Under the pieces are notes generated by a model. It searched no databases and was not told the DNA's origin. It saw only the letters and a program-made list of their open reading frames with translations. Positions 1 to 7,189 of a stretch of DNA of 31,887 nucleotides are shown piece by piece; position 1 is the first letter of the stretch, and each line of letters opens with the position of its first letter. A program made the position numbers and the translations under genes. The DNA is from CAYQTL01 sp964420405 (GTDB lineage: Bacteria > Acidobacteriota > Thermoanaerobaculia > Thermoanaerobaculales > Sulfomarinibacteraceae): contig CAYQTL010000058.1 of NCBI GenBank assembly GCA_964420405.1, forward strand, positions 1-31,887. Reading direction: 5' to 3'.

Positions 1-85
1 TATTTTCCCCGTAGATCGGCACCGAACAGGTGCCCTCCGGCCTCAGGATGACGGAGCTGAGTCGGTCGCGCTGTCCCCATCGGCC

Positions 86-281
86 GTCATCCTGAGCGAC
101 CGGAGCGCCCGGGAGGGCGCGGAGGGAGTCGAAGGACCCCCTCGGACCCTTGAGGGCGTCGCCAGGGAAACGCTGAGGCGGGCGTCGTGCGGGGCTCGAG
201 TGGGGTCCTTCGACTCCGGCCCCGGTCCAGGCCTTGCTCAAGGTGAAGGCGCTGGCACCGGGGCCTCCGCTCAGGATGACG
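86..281. repeat. Inverted pair of CCTTCGACTC/CAGGATGAC elements
   Basis: The left copy (86-138) runs GTCATCCTGAG ... GTCGAAGGACC. The right copy (204-281) runs GGTCCTTCGACTC ... CTCAGGATGAC, so the two are in inverse orientation about 65 bp apart. Terminal words are well kept and interiors differ. The same words recur at 6415-6465, 6491-6541, 11571-11613 and about 14999-15033. This looks like a dispersed non-coding element; its function is unknown. Confidence 0.75.
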
Positions 282-382
282 GCGGGGTGGGGAGGCTCAC
301 CGATCCTGGCACCGCGGTCCGCCAACTCCCCGGCCTCGTGGTGTCGTGGAAGCTCGACGGGTCGCTCGAGGCGACCGCCGCC

Positions 383-421
383 ATCGGGATCGGGTACGGG
401 AACGGGAACGGGATCGGGATC
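383..421. repeat. GGGATC/GGGAAC hexamer array (G4 motif)
   Basis: Six GGG runs are spaced by three bases (ATC, TAC or AAC) on the + strand, which satisfies the G3-N1-7 quadruplex consensus. The array ends 10 nt beyond the stop codon of the minus-strand symporter gene, so its transcript would be C-rich here and the G-rich strand is the template. Confidence 0.8.
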
Positions 422-431
422 TGAAAGGGGA

Positions 432-1772
432 CTACCGGTGGCGCGAGAAGTAGGACCGGGTCTCTGACGCGACGACGCCGGACAGCAGCAGCAGGCCGAT
501 CAGGTTGGGCAGCGCCATCAGGCCGTTCATGACGTCGGACAGCAGCCACACGACGTCGAGCTTGAGCATCGCGCCGACGAGCACGACCGCCACGAACAGC
601 ACGCGGTACGGCACCACCGCGCGCTCTCCCAGCAGGTACTCGGCGCTTTTCTCGCCGTAGTAGCTCCAGCCGAGAATGGTCGAGAACGCGAACAGCGCGA
701 GGCTGGCGGCGACGAGCCACCCGCCCCACTCGCCGGGCAGGCCTTCGCGGAATGCGAGCTGGGTGAGGTTGACGCCGTCCTCGCCGGAGCTCCAGGCGCC
801 GGACGCGATGATCGTCAGGCCGGTGAAGCTGCACACCACGATCGTGTCGATGAAGGTCTGGGTCATCGACACCATCGCCTGGCGGACCGGCTCGCGGGTC
901 TGGGCGGCGGCGGCGGCGATGCCGGCGGACCCGAGCCCCGACTCGTTGGAGAAGATGCCCCGCGCGACGCCGAACCGGATCGCCTGCGCGACCGCGGCGC
1001 CGAGGAAGCCGCCGGTGGCCGCGGTTCCGGAGAACGCCCCCTCGAACACGAGCCGAAGGGCCTCGGGCAGTCGCTCGGCGTGAAGCACGAGCAGCGCCAG
1101 CAGGGCGCCGCAGTACACGACGATCATCAGCGGCACGAAGAACCCGGTGAAGCGGCCGATCGATCTGATCCCGCCGAGGATCACCGCGGCGGCGAGGCCT
1201 GCCAGCACGAGACCGGTGAGCCACATCGGGATGTCGAACGACTGCTTGAGGGCGTCGGCGATGGAGTTGGACTGGTTCATGTTGCCGATGCCAAACGCCG
1301 CCACCGCGGCGAACAGGGCGAACGCTCCCCCGAGCAGCGGGCCGAGCCTGCCGAGGCCGCGGGAGAGGTAGTACATCGGGCCGCCGCACTGCTCACCCTT
1401 CGAGTCGGTGGTGCGGTACTTCACCGACAGCAGCGCCTCGGAGTACTTGGTCGCCATCCCGACCAGGCCGGTGACCCACATCCAGAACAGGGCGCCGGGT
1501 CCACCGGCGGCGATCGCGGTCGCGACGCCGACGATGTTGCCGGTGCCGACGGTCGCCGCCAGGGCGGTCATCAGCGCCTGGAAGTGGGAGATGTCGCCCT
1601 CGGCGTCGGGTTCGTGGCGGACCACCAACGCCAGCCACAGCGAGCCCCACAGGCGAGTGAACTGAAGCCCCCGCAGCCGGATCGTCAGGTACAGCCCGGT
1701 CAGCAGCAGCAGCGGGATGAGCAGGAACGGGCCCCACACGAAGCCGGAGACGGTGCGCAGCAGGTCGGTCAT
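432..1772 (-). CDS. Alanine/glycine:cation (Na+) symporter, AGCS family
   Basis: A 446-residue polytopic inner-membrane transporter expected to import alanine or glycine with Na+. The AGCS signature is clear: GTGNIVGVATAIAAGGPGA is followed by LFWMWVTGLVGMATKYSEA, then a VKYR element and a GGPMYYL segment, with hydrophobic helices throughout. The length fits the family (about 440-550). I start at MTDLLRTVSGFVWG because it opens the first helix and has a GGAGG about 10 nt upstream. The open frame runs another 96 codons upstream, but that part translates hexamer repeats into Pro-Ile and Arg-Val runs and is rejected. It appears monocistronic, with repeat DNA on both sides. Substrate choice within the family cannot be read from sequence alone. 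Confidence 0.93.
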   Translation of the reverse strand: MTDLLRTVSGFVWGPFLLIPLLLLTGLYLTIRLRGLQFTRLWGSLWLALVVRHEPDAEGDISHFQALMTALAATVGTGNIVGVATAIAAGGPGALFWMWVTGLVGMATKYSEALLSVKYRTTDSKGEQCGGPMYYLSRGLGRLGPLLGGAFALFAAVAAFGIGNMNQSNSIADALKQSFDIPMWLTGLVLAGLAAAVILGGIRSIGRFTGFFVPLMIVVYCGALLALLVLHAERLPEALRLVFEGAFSGTAATGGFLGAAVAQAIRFGVARGIFSNESGLGSAGIAAAAAQTREPVRQAMVSMTQTFIDTIVVCSFTGLTIIASGAWSSGEDGVNLTQLAFREGLPGEWGGWLVAASLALFAFSTILGWSYYGEKSAEYLLGERAVVPYRVLFVAVVLVGAMLKLDVVWLLSDVMNGLMALPNLIGLLLLSGVVASETRSYFSRHR

Positions 1773-2052
1773 CTTCCGTCGGCCCTCCGCGGGGGACCAC
1801 GGTACATGATCCGCGAGCCGCTCCGCTGTCACCGCGAGAGCGGTGGCCTCCGCCCCCTTCCGCGTCCGCGTCCGTGCCCGCGCCCGAACGGCATCCGGCC
1901 CAGCGAGCGACACCACCCGGCCCCGCCGGGGCTGCCGCTGCCCTCTGCCGCTGTATCGGTCCCGGACGCGGGCCCGGACGCGGACGCGGACGCGGGGCCG
2001 ACCCATCGGGATCGGGATCGGGAACGGGATCGGGATCGGAGGGGAGGCCCCT
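1773..2052. repeat. Intergenic hexamer-mosaic block
   Basis: The block between the symporter and the transglutaminase operon contains GTCCGC/GCCCGC-type hexamers near 1858-1890, a GGACGC run near 1974-1998 and a GGGATC/GGGAAC array at 2005-2039, plus GCTGCCGCTGCC-like runs near 1930-1950. No gene is supported. The symporter leader (GGAGGG, about 10 nt before the start) occupies its left end. Confidence 0.75.
2005..2039. repeat. GGGATC/GGGAAC hexamer array (G4 motif)
   Basis: At least five GGG runs spaced by three bases on the + strand. The array lies 13 nt past the stop codon of the minus-strand transglutaminase gene, the same placement and polarity as the 383-421 array relative to the symporter gene. 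Confidence 0.8.
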
Positions 2053-3903
2053 TCACCCACCGCACTCGAGCCGCACGGAGCGGCGCTCGGCGCGGGAGGC
2101 GGCGACGCCGAGCTCGCCGAGCGCGTCGAAGCTCTCCGGCCCGAAGCGGGGGCGGAGAACGACCACGTCGAGATCGACCACCACCTCGCCGCCGGCGGCG
2201 GTGCGGACCGAGCGGAGGCTCGACCCGGCGGCGGTGCGGACCTCGGTGTGCTCCTCCCGTACCGGACACCATCCGGACGGCAGGCGAAGCTGCCACAGCG
2301 CCCGGTGCCGGCCGGGCCACAGCACGACGGGCTCGGCCCGTCCGTCGAGGACCCGTGCCAGCGGCAGCGGCGACAGGCCGGCGACCCGCAGCCGGAGGCG
2401 CTCGGCCGAGCCCTGGACCATGCTCTGAACCGTCACCGCGGCGGCCAGCTCGACCCCTGGAATCTCGCCCTCGAGCTCCTCCCACTCGACCCGGTACAGC
2501 CTCGCGGCGGGCAGCACCTCGCCGATCCGGTAGCGGATCGACTCCTCGATCCTGTCGGGGGGCGCCGAGTCCATGTCCCGCAGCCAGCCGAGGGCGCGCA
2601 CGCCGAAGAGGCGCATCACGGCGCGGCCGCTCAGGGTGCCGTCGTCGTCGACGGTGCCGGTGATCACCAGCCCGCGTCCCTCCGCGTCCGCTCTCGCCGG
2701 AATCCGGACGAGCGGCCCGTCCGCTCCGTCGACCACCAGCGCCCACTGGTCCTGGAGGTACGGGCTGAGCCAGGTCGCGCCGCCGCGGTCGACGGTCGGG
2801 TCGAGGATCACGAAGCCGTCGGCGACGGTGTCGCCCGGCCGCACCTCGATGGCGGACGCGGGCACGGCGACGACGCAGTGGTTGAAGCCGAGGGTGGCCG
2901 GGAACGTGGGATCGACGGTGCCTCCGAAGCCGGTCCGGACCAGCGCCAGGTGGGCCGGCAGCCCGGCCCCCCGCAGCAGCTCGGCGAGCAGCTCCGACAT
3001 GTCCTTGCAGTCGCCCCAGCCGCGCGCCAGGGTCTCGTGGGCCGGGGTCGGGATCCAGCCGCCGGGTCCGATCGCCACCGCCTCGTAGCGGATCGTCCGC
3101 TGGACGTGGTGGGCGAGCGCCTCGAGCCTCTCGCGGGGCGACTCGACGGCGCCGGTGAGGCCCTCGGCGAGGGCCCGGACGTCCCGGTCGCCGCGGGGCA
3201 GCTCCGCCACCAGGTCGGAGTACCACCGGGCGACGTCGGACCAGGTGGTGTGTGGTCCCCACACCAGGCGCAGCGACGGCCGTACCCAGTCCGCATCGCC
3301 GGCGTAGGCCAGGCTCTCGCGGCGGGGCACGTCCCGCCCGCCGACCACCAACCGGGCGTCGTCCCGGGGCTGGATCTCGAACCGCTCCGCCGGGTCCCGC
3401 AGCTCCCAGCGGAGGTGGTCGCCGCCGCCGCGCACGCGCACCTCGAGCCGCTCCTGGGGCTCGGCGGCATCCAGCAGCACCTGCCAGCCCGGGAACAGCG
3501 GCTCGATCCGGCGCACAACCTCGATCGCCAGGCGCTGGCCGACGTCGAGGGCGGGGAACGGCACCACCGTCGTCGAGGCCGAGGTGTGGAGCCCGAACCC
3601 CGTCGAGGTCACCTCCCGGAAGCGCCTCCGCGGCACCCTCTCGACCTCGGCGCCCGACGCGGCGAGGACGCGGGCCTCAATCCGCTCGACCCGGATGTGG
3701 TCGTCGAAGCCGACGCCGTACTCGGACCACGCCGTGAGATCACCCGGCTCATCGAGCCGCACCTCCAGGCGGACGGTCTCGACCAGCGCAGCGCCCTCGA
3801 CCCGCAGGTCGACCGACCGGTCGACGATCGTCGCACTGTCGGCCGCCGCCGCCAGCGCGGCGGTCACTCCCGCTACGAGGACCGCGAGGCGCCGGGAGCG
3901 CAC
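2053..3903 (-). CDS. Exported DUF3857/transglutaminase-like protein (triad intact)
   Basis: A 616-residue protein with an N-terminal signal peptide (MRSRRLAVLVAGVTAALAAA), a beta-rich DUF3857-type domain over roughly residues 25-220, and a transglutaminase-like core. The Cys-His-Asp triad is visible as C299 in GWGDCKD, H342 in GFNHCVV and D368 in LDPT, and the spacing fits the superfamily. About 200 residues of beta-rich C-terminal region follow. Family knowledge suggests a periplasmic or surface cysteine amidase, protease or crosslinker; the substrate is unknown. It is the second gene of a two-gene operon, starting 4 nt after the stop of its paralogue at 3908-5827. No strong Shine-Dalgarno is evident, so coupling to the upstream gene is likely. 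A hexamer array follows the stop directly. Confidence 0.9.
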   Translation of the reverse strand: MRSRRLAVLVAGVTAALAAAADSATIVDRSVDLRVEGAALVETVRLEVRLDEPGDLTAWSEYGVGFDDHIRVERIEARVLAASGAEVERVPRRRFREVTSTGFGLHTSASTTVVPFPALDVGQRLAIEVVRRIEPLFPGWQVLLDAAEPQERLEVRVRGGGDHLRWELRDPAERFEIQPRDDARLVVGGRDVPRRESLAYAGDADWVRPSLRLVWGPHTTWSDVARWYSDLVAELPRGDRDVRALAEGLTGAVESPRERLEALAHHVQRTIRYEAVAIGPGGWIPTPAHETLARGWGDCKDMSELLAELLRGAGLPAHLALVRTGFGGTVDPTFPATLGFNHCVVAVPASAIEVRPGDTVADGFVILDPTVDRGGATWLSPYLQDQWALVVDGADGPLVRIPARADAEGRGLVITGTVDDDGTLSGRAVMRLFGVRALGWLRDMDSAPPDRIEESIRYRIGEVLPAARLYRVEWEELEGEIPGVELAAAVTVQSMVQGSAERLRLRVAGLSPLPLARVLDGRAEPVVLWPGRHRALWQLRLPSGWCPVREEHTEVRTAAGSSLRSVRTAAGGEVVVDLDVVVLRPRFGPESFDALGELGVAASRAERRSVRLECGG

Positions 3904-3907
3904 CGGA

Positions 3908-5827
3908 TCACTCCAGCACCAGCAGCATCGCCGCCGCGTCGGCGTCGACCGCCGCCTGGTACAGCTCGCGCAGCTCGGCGTACGCCACCCCGCCGACGAA
4001 CTCGGTCTCCGCGACCACCATCTCGCGGTCGTAGGTCGCCGTGCGTGCCTGCTCGTCGACCGTCACCTCCACCGTCAGCCTGCCGGCGCCGGTCGTCTGC
4101 GAGACTGCCTCCGGTGTGCCTTCGAGCACCCACCCCTCCGGCCAGCGGAGCTCGAGGTGGACGCGGTTGGCCTCGGCGGACCACAGCTGCACCGGCGTCA
4201 GCCGGCGGGCCGGCGGCAGGGTGAACGGGTTGGCGGCCAGCGCGAGGGGACGGGCGGGCGCCAGCGACACCTCGTCGCCGAGAACGTCCTCCTCGAGCTG
4301 GCGCATCGTCCACGACACCTCGACCCGGCTCGACGCCACGTCCTCGTCGAAGGTGACGTCGTCCACCGCGAAGTCGGGCAGCTTCTCCGACAGCCAGTCG
4401 GACCATCCCTGGCGGGTCTCGTCGGCGGTGTCCCGCCACTGGATCCGCCGCCAGCCGTGGTTGCCGGTGAGGACCATGGTGCCGCCGCCCCGCATCGAGC
4501 CGTCCTCGCCGACCTCGAGGGTCAGGGTGACGTCGCGTGCCGATGCCGCGGCGTCGCCCGCCGGAGTCGTCACCCACTCCGGCTTCTTCGGGTGGGTCAG
4601 CAGCACCGGCACCCCTTGCAGCGACGGCGGCAGGGCCCCGTAGCCGAGGCTGCGGTCGCTCGGGTCGAGGAAGACGCGCCCGTCGGATCCGTCGAGGACC
4701 ACGAGGACGTCCTCCATCTGGCTCGGGGAGGGGATCTTCGGCTCGACGCGGTCGACGTTCTTCGCGCAGGTCCAGCCGATGCGGGGCTCGGCGCCGAGCT
4801 CGTCGAGCATGGCGTACAGCACGAGCGCCTTGTCCACCTGGTTGCCCTTGCGGTCGGAAAGGACCTTGTTGACCGAGCATTCCTCGCACCACACGGCGCC
4901 CCAGCGGTCCACCTCGATCTCGTCGCGTACGAACCGGTAGGCCGCCTCGGCGCTGCCGAGCTGCTTCGCCTTCTGGACCGCCTCCCGGGCGTCGGTGAGC
5001 GCACTGCGGTACCCCCAGCGCCGGGTGCCCCACGCCAGCTCGCACACCCTCTCCCACGACTCGAACAGGGGCGTGAGCCGGCCCTTGGTGTTGTCGGTCG
5101 TCGGCAGCATGAACACGCGCGACGACAGCACCGCGAACGGGAACGACGCCGGCTCGTCGGGGACCGGCGGCATGTCGCGCATGGTGTAGGTGACCTGGAC
5201 GCCGCGCACGTACTCGCGGACCTCCTGCTCCATCTCGCGGGTGCGCAGGGTGACCGCCTGGACCGGCGCGAACGCCAGGCCCTTGGGCATGTCGAAGGTG
5301 ATCGAGCTGCGGAGGATGGGGATGTCGGCCTGGAAGAACCAGCGCCGCGGGAAGAAGACCGAGTCGAAGTAGATCCGGTAGCGGTGCTCGATGATCGCAC
5401 CCGGGACCACCTCGGGCAGGGCGCTGCTCAGCATCGTCGTGTCGTAGTAGTCCGAGTACTCCTTCTCGAAGGTGGCGTCCGCGGGCAGCTCCAGCACGCG
5501 CCCGTCGGGATGGTGGGTCCGCCCCTCCACGTTCTTGGTGCGGTAGAAGTCCGACGAGAGGATCGACACCGATCCGTAGTCGGTGCCCTCCTCGGTGAGG
5601 ACTTTCAGCCGCGTGTACACCTCCAGGAAGGACGACCGGAAGTCGGGGTCGACGAACATCTCGCCGGTCCTCTCGAGGATCACGGCGGCGGCGTTGGGGA
5701 CGCCATCGACCTCGGTGAGCTTCCACTCGGCCTCGGTCGGGCCGGGCAAGCTCGCGGCCGCGGCGGGTGGGACGGCGAGGGCCGCGACGACGGCGGCGGT
5801 GACGAGGCCGGCTGCTCGAGGCGACAT
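3908..5827 (-). CDS. Exported DUF3857/transglutaminase-fold protein, triad lost
   Basis: A 639-residue protein paralogous in layout to the next gene. It has a signal peptide (MSPRAAGLVTAAVVAALAVP), a DUF3857-type domain (about residues 30-230), a transglutaminase-fold segment and a beta-rich C-terminus. Where active relatives read GDCKD this protein reads GNQVD (residues 328-332), so the nucleophilic Cys is Gln or shifted. The His-bearing FNH segment reads MEDV, while the Asp motif (FLDPSD, D388) remains. Two Cys in WCEEC lie about 20 residues upstream and might form a disulfide. It is therefore probably non-catalytic, perhaps a binding partner or regulator of the active paralogue. The start is fixed by AAGGAGG 5-7 nt upstream; a longer in-frame extension lacks support. 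It leads the operon from a promoter near 5884-5913. Confidence 0.88.
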   Translation of the reverse strand: MSPRAAGLVTAAVVAALAVPPAAAASLPGPTEAEWKLTEVDGVPNAAAVILERTGEMFVDPDFRSSFLEVYTRLKVLTEEGTDYGSVSILSSDFYRTKNVEGRTHHPDGRVLELPADATFEKEYSDYYDTTMLSSALPEVVPGAIIEHRYRIYFDSVFFPRRWFFQADIPILRSSITFDMPKGLAFAPVQAVTLRTREMEQEVREYVRGVQVTYTMRDMPPVPDEPASFPFAVLSSRVFMLPTTDNTKGRLTPLFESWERVCELAWGTRRWGYRSALTDAREAVQKAKQLGSAEAAYRFVRDEIEVDRWGAVWCEECSVNKVLSDRKGNQVDKALVLYAMLDELGAEPRIGWTCAKNVDRVEPKIPSPSQMEDVLVVLDGSDGRVFLDPSDRSLGYGALPPSLQGVPVLLTHPKKPEWVTTPAGDAAASARDVTLTLEVGEDGSMRGGGTMVLTGNHGWRRIQWRDTADETRQGWSDWLSEKLPDFAVDDVTFDEDVASSRVEVSWTMRQLEEDVLGDEVSLAPARPLALAANPFTLPPARRLTPVQLWSAEANRVHLELRWPEGWVLEGTPEAVSQTTGAGRLTVEVTVDEQARTATYDREMVVAETEFVGGVAYAELRELYQAAVDADAAAMLLVLE

Positions 5828-5840
5828 CAGCTCCTCCTTG
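5828..5840 (-). promoter_or_regulatory. Strong Shine-Dalgarno of the DUF3857 operon
   Basis: Read on the minus strand, CAAGGAGGAGCTG directly precedes ATG at 5827. It decides the start against an in-frame upstream extension of 127 codons. Confidence 0.8.
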
Positions 5841-5883
5841 GGCGCGATCGGAACGGGAGCGATCGCGCGACAGTCGCATCTCA

Positions 5884-5913
5884 AGAATAGACGCCACCTG
5901 TCATGAAATGCAA
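5884..5913 (-). promoter_or_regulatory. Probable sigma70-type promoter of the DUF3857 operon
   Basis: On the minus strand, TTGCAT (5908-5913) and TATTCT (5884-5889) are separated by 18 nt within an AT-rich island in otherwise about 70% GC DNA. Transcription would start near 5877, giving a leader of about 50 nt that ends in the AAGGAGG site. Confidence 0.6.
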
Positions 5914-5992
5914 ACATACAACGAAGTCTGCGTCTCGGTCTCCGGATGGGTCTCCGCCTCCTTCCAGAGGGCGGGATCGTCCGCCCGTCCTC

Positions 5993-6020
5993 CGATCCCG
6001 ATCCCGATCCCGTTCCCGAT
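5993..6020. repeat. GATCCC/GTTCCC hexamer array
   Basis: Four CCC runs with three-base spacing on the + strand (G-rich on the minus strand), fitting the quadruplex consensus on the complement. It abuts the left end of the composite repeat at 6018. Confidence 0.78.
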
Positions 6021-6246
6021 GTGTGGGTTGCGGTCGGCGACGGCGATGGGGGCGGCGACCGGGACAGCGACAGCGGCAGAAGGCCTGCGAAGGCGGCTCG
6101 TAGCGCCGGCTTCCAGCCGGCACGCACTCGTCCCGACTCGGTGCATCGGCCTGCGAAGCCTGCCAGCTGGAAGCTGGCGCTACGGGTCGGCATCCAGCCG
6201 GCACGCACCCCGGTCTCGGCGACAGGCGCAGCGACGGCGTTCAGCC
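6018..6246. repeat. Composite repeat, copy 1 (about 229 bp)
   Basis: This segment starts at GATGTGTGGGTTG and runs through CGGGACAGCGACAGCGGCAG, a stem-loop, a GTGCATCGGCCTGCGAAGCC stretch and GGTCTCGGCGACAGG. It is nearly the same as 17212-17436 in direct orientation. Its first 60 bp or so recur inverted at 31828-31887. Differences are scattered substitutions and a few small indels. Confidence 0.85.
6099..6184. repeat. Large imperfect stem-loop repeat, copy A
   Basis: The left arm reads CGTAGCGCCGGCTTCCAGCC and the right arm is a near-complementary segment ending in GAAGCTGGCGCTACG, which can fold into a long hairpin. The right arm itself contains the nested inverted repeat CCAGCTGGAAGCTGG. 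Related copies lie at 6804-6908, 15048-15165 and 17287-17372. Confidence 0.8.
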
Positions 6247-6275
6247 CGAGGGCGACGGCGGTCGCCTCCGCCCCC

Positions 6276-6380
6276 GTCCGCGTCCGCGCCCGTGCCCGTG
6301 CCCGATGCAGCGGCAGCGACAGCGATTCCGCCGCAACCGCGGTCCGCTTCCGTCGGGATCGGGATCGGGATCGGGATCGG
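6276..6380. repeat. Hexamer mosaic: GTCCGC, GCAGCG/GACAGC and GGGATC modules
   Basis: The order is CGTCCGCGTCCGCGCCCG, then GCAGCGGCAGCGACAGCG, then a unique linker (ATTCCGCCGC ... GGTCCGCTTCCGTC), then four GGGATC units at 6355-6380. The same linker and flanks recur directly at about 17604-17673 and inverted at about 31765-31840, so the modules move or duplicate together. Confidence 0.8.
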
Positions 6381-6414
6381 AACCGAGGCGGACGACGGGC
6401 GGAGCTCGGGGGAG

Positions 6415-6541
6415 ATCCTTCGACTCCCTCCGCGCCTTACGGCACTCCGGTCGCTCAGGATGACGGGTGGGGGCCAACCGCCTCAGTACCGTCATCCTGA
6501 GCGAGCGGCACGCCGGCAGGCGTGACGGGAGTCGAAGGATC
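6415..6541. repeat. Inverted pair of CCTTCGACTC/CAGGATGAC elements
   Basis: Copy one (6415-6465) runs ATCCTTCGACTC ... CTCAGGATGAC. Copy two (6491-6541) runs GTCATCCTGAGCGAGCGG ... GTCGAAGGAT in the opposite sense, 25 nt away. The inner sequences also carry short inverted repeats such as CACGCCGGCAGGCGTG. Confidence 0.78.
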
Positions 6542-6582
6542 TCCATCGAGCTCCGCAGTCCGGCCGCCCCCGCTTCCGGAAC

Positions 6583-6616
6583 CGATCCCGATCCCGTTCC
6601 CGGTCCCGATCCCGAT
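6583..6616. repeat. CCCGAT/CCCGTT hexamer array
   Basis: Five CCC runs with three-base spacers on the + strand, fitting the quadruplex consensus on the minus strand. Confidence 0.78.
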
Positions 6617-6803
6617 GGCGGCGGTGGCGTCCGGCGACAGCCACAGGCCCCGCGACAGGGCCAGCTCTCACTGGCGGGGCCGTAGCCGTTCGGGCACGGG
6701 CACGGACGCAGACGGGGACGGGGCCGGGAGCGGGAGCGGAGGCCACCGCTCCCGGACTCGGTCGGAGGGGCGCGCTCCTGTGTCCCGGCCTGCGAAGCAT
6801 GCC

Positions 6804-6908
6804 CGTAGCGCCGGCTTCCAGCCGGCACGCGACGCTGGAGCCGGATCGTCCGATCCGCGGGAGCCCGCGACGGCCTGCGAAGCCTGCCAGCTGGAAGCTG
6901 GCGCTACG
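6804..6908. repeat. Large imperfect stem-loop repeat, copy B
   Basis: It has the same arms as the copy at 6099-6184 (CGTAGCGCCGGCTTCCAGCC and CCAGCTGGAAGCTGGCGC) but an unrelated central spacer. Conserved arms around a variable centre suggest that the ends are what is recognised or maintained. Confidence 0.8.
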
Positions 6909-7040
6909 TGCGCCCGCGCTCGGGTCAGCGACAGCGTCAGCGCGCAGACCGCCGTCGCACCTTCACACTACGACGTGACATTCGCGAGCGGGCCGCGGTT
7001 CTGATCCGCCCCCCGAAGGACACCGCGGCGCGGATCCGCA

Positions 7041-7164
7041 CCCCGGCTCCCGATCCCGGCCCCCCGACTCCCGACACAGGCCGCCCGACTCCCGATCCCG
7101 ACCCCCCGACTCCCGACCCAGGCCGCCCGGCTCCTGTTCCGGCCCCCCGATTCCCGACCCCGGA
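7041..7164. repeat. About six 20-21-bp tandem repeats
   Basis: Units begin at 7041, 7061, 7082, 7103, 7124 and 7144, with a core like CCCCCGACTCCCGAC. Alternate units end in CAGGC or CCGAC, hinting at a 42-bp higher-order unit. They sit 26 nt downstream of the stop of the SDR gene at 7190. The period is near a multiple of three, but no start site makes them coding. Confidence 0.75.
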
Positions 7165-7189
7165 CTCCCGCCGCCCGATGCGGCCCGCC

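Larger units (their letters stand above)
1..431. repeat. Intergenic repeat block at left edge
   Basis: No credible gene is seen. The block holds two copies of a CCTTCGACTC/CAGGATGAC element in opposite orientation (86-138 and 204-281), a remnant of its CTCAGGATGACGG end at 43-54, and a hexamer array at 383-421 ending 10 nt from the stop of the symporter gene. Short open frames here lack a ribosome-binding site and translate the repeats into low-complexity peptides. Confidence 0.75.
5914..7189. repeat. 1.28-kb intergenic repeat field
   Basis: No gene is supported. From left to right it holds a CCCGAT array (5993-6020), the first copy of a composite of about 229 bp (6018-6246) with a large stem-loop (6099-6184), GTCCGC and GCAGCG/GACAGC hexamers (about 6276-6325), a GGGATC array (6355-6380), an inverted pair of CCTTCGACTC/CAGGATGAC elements (6415-6541), another CCC array (6583-6616), hexamer runs (about 6690-6745), a second stem-loop (6804-6908) and 21-bp tandem repeats (7041-7164). 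Open frames through it encode only repeat peptides. Confidence 0.75.

Noticed and set aside
1773..2060. N-terminal extension of the symporter to 2060
   Set aside because: It encodes Pro-Ile and Arg-Val runs from hexamer arrays and lacks a ribosome-binding site; MTDLL at 1772 has GGAGG and starts the first helix.
5828..6208. N-terminal extension of the triad-less transglutaminase-fold protein
   Set aside because: The extension passes through a likely promoter and repeat DNA, whereas AAGGAGG and a signal peptide mark 5827.
5908..7004. Several 60-200-codon open frames in the repeat field
   Set aside because: They translate hexamers and stem-loops into repeated Pro, Arg, Ser and Ala peptides in several frames at once, with no ribosome-binding site or family resemblance.
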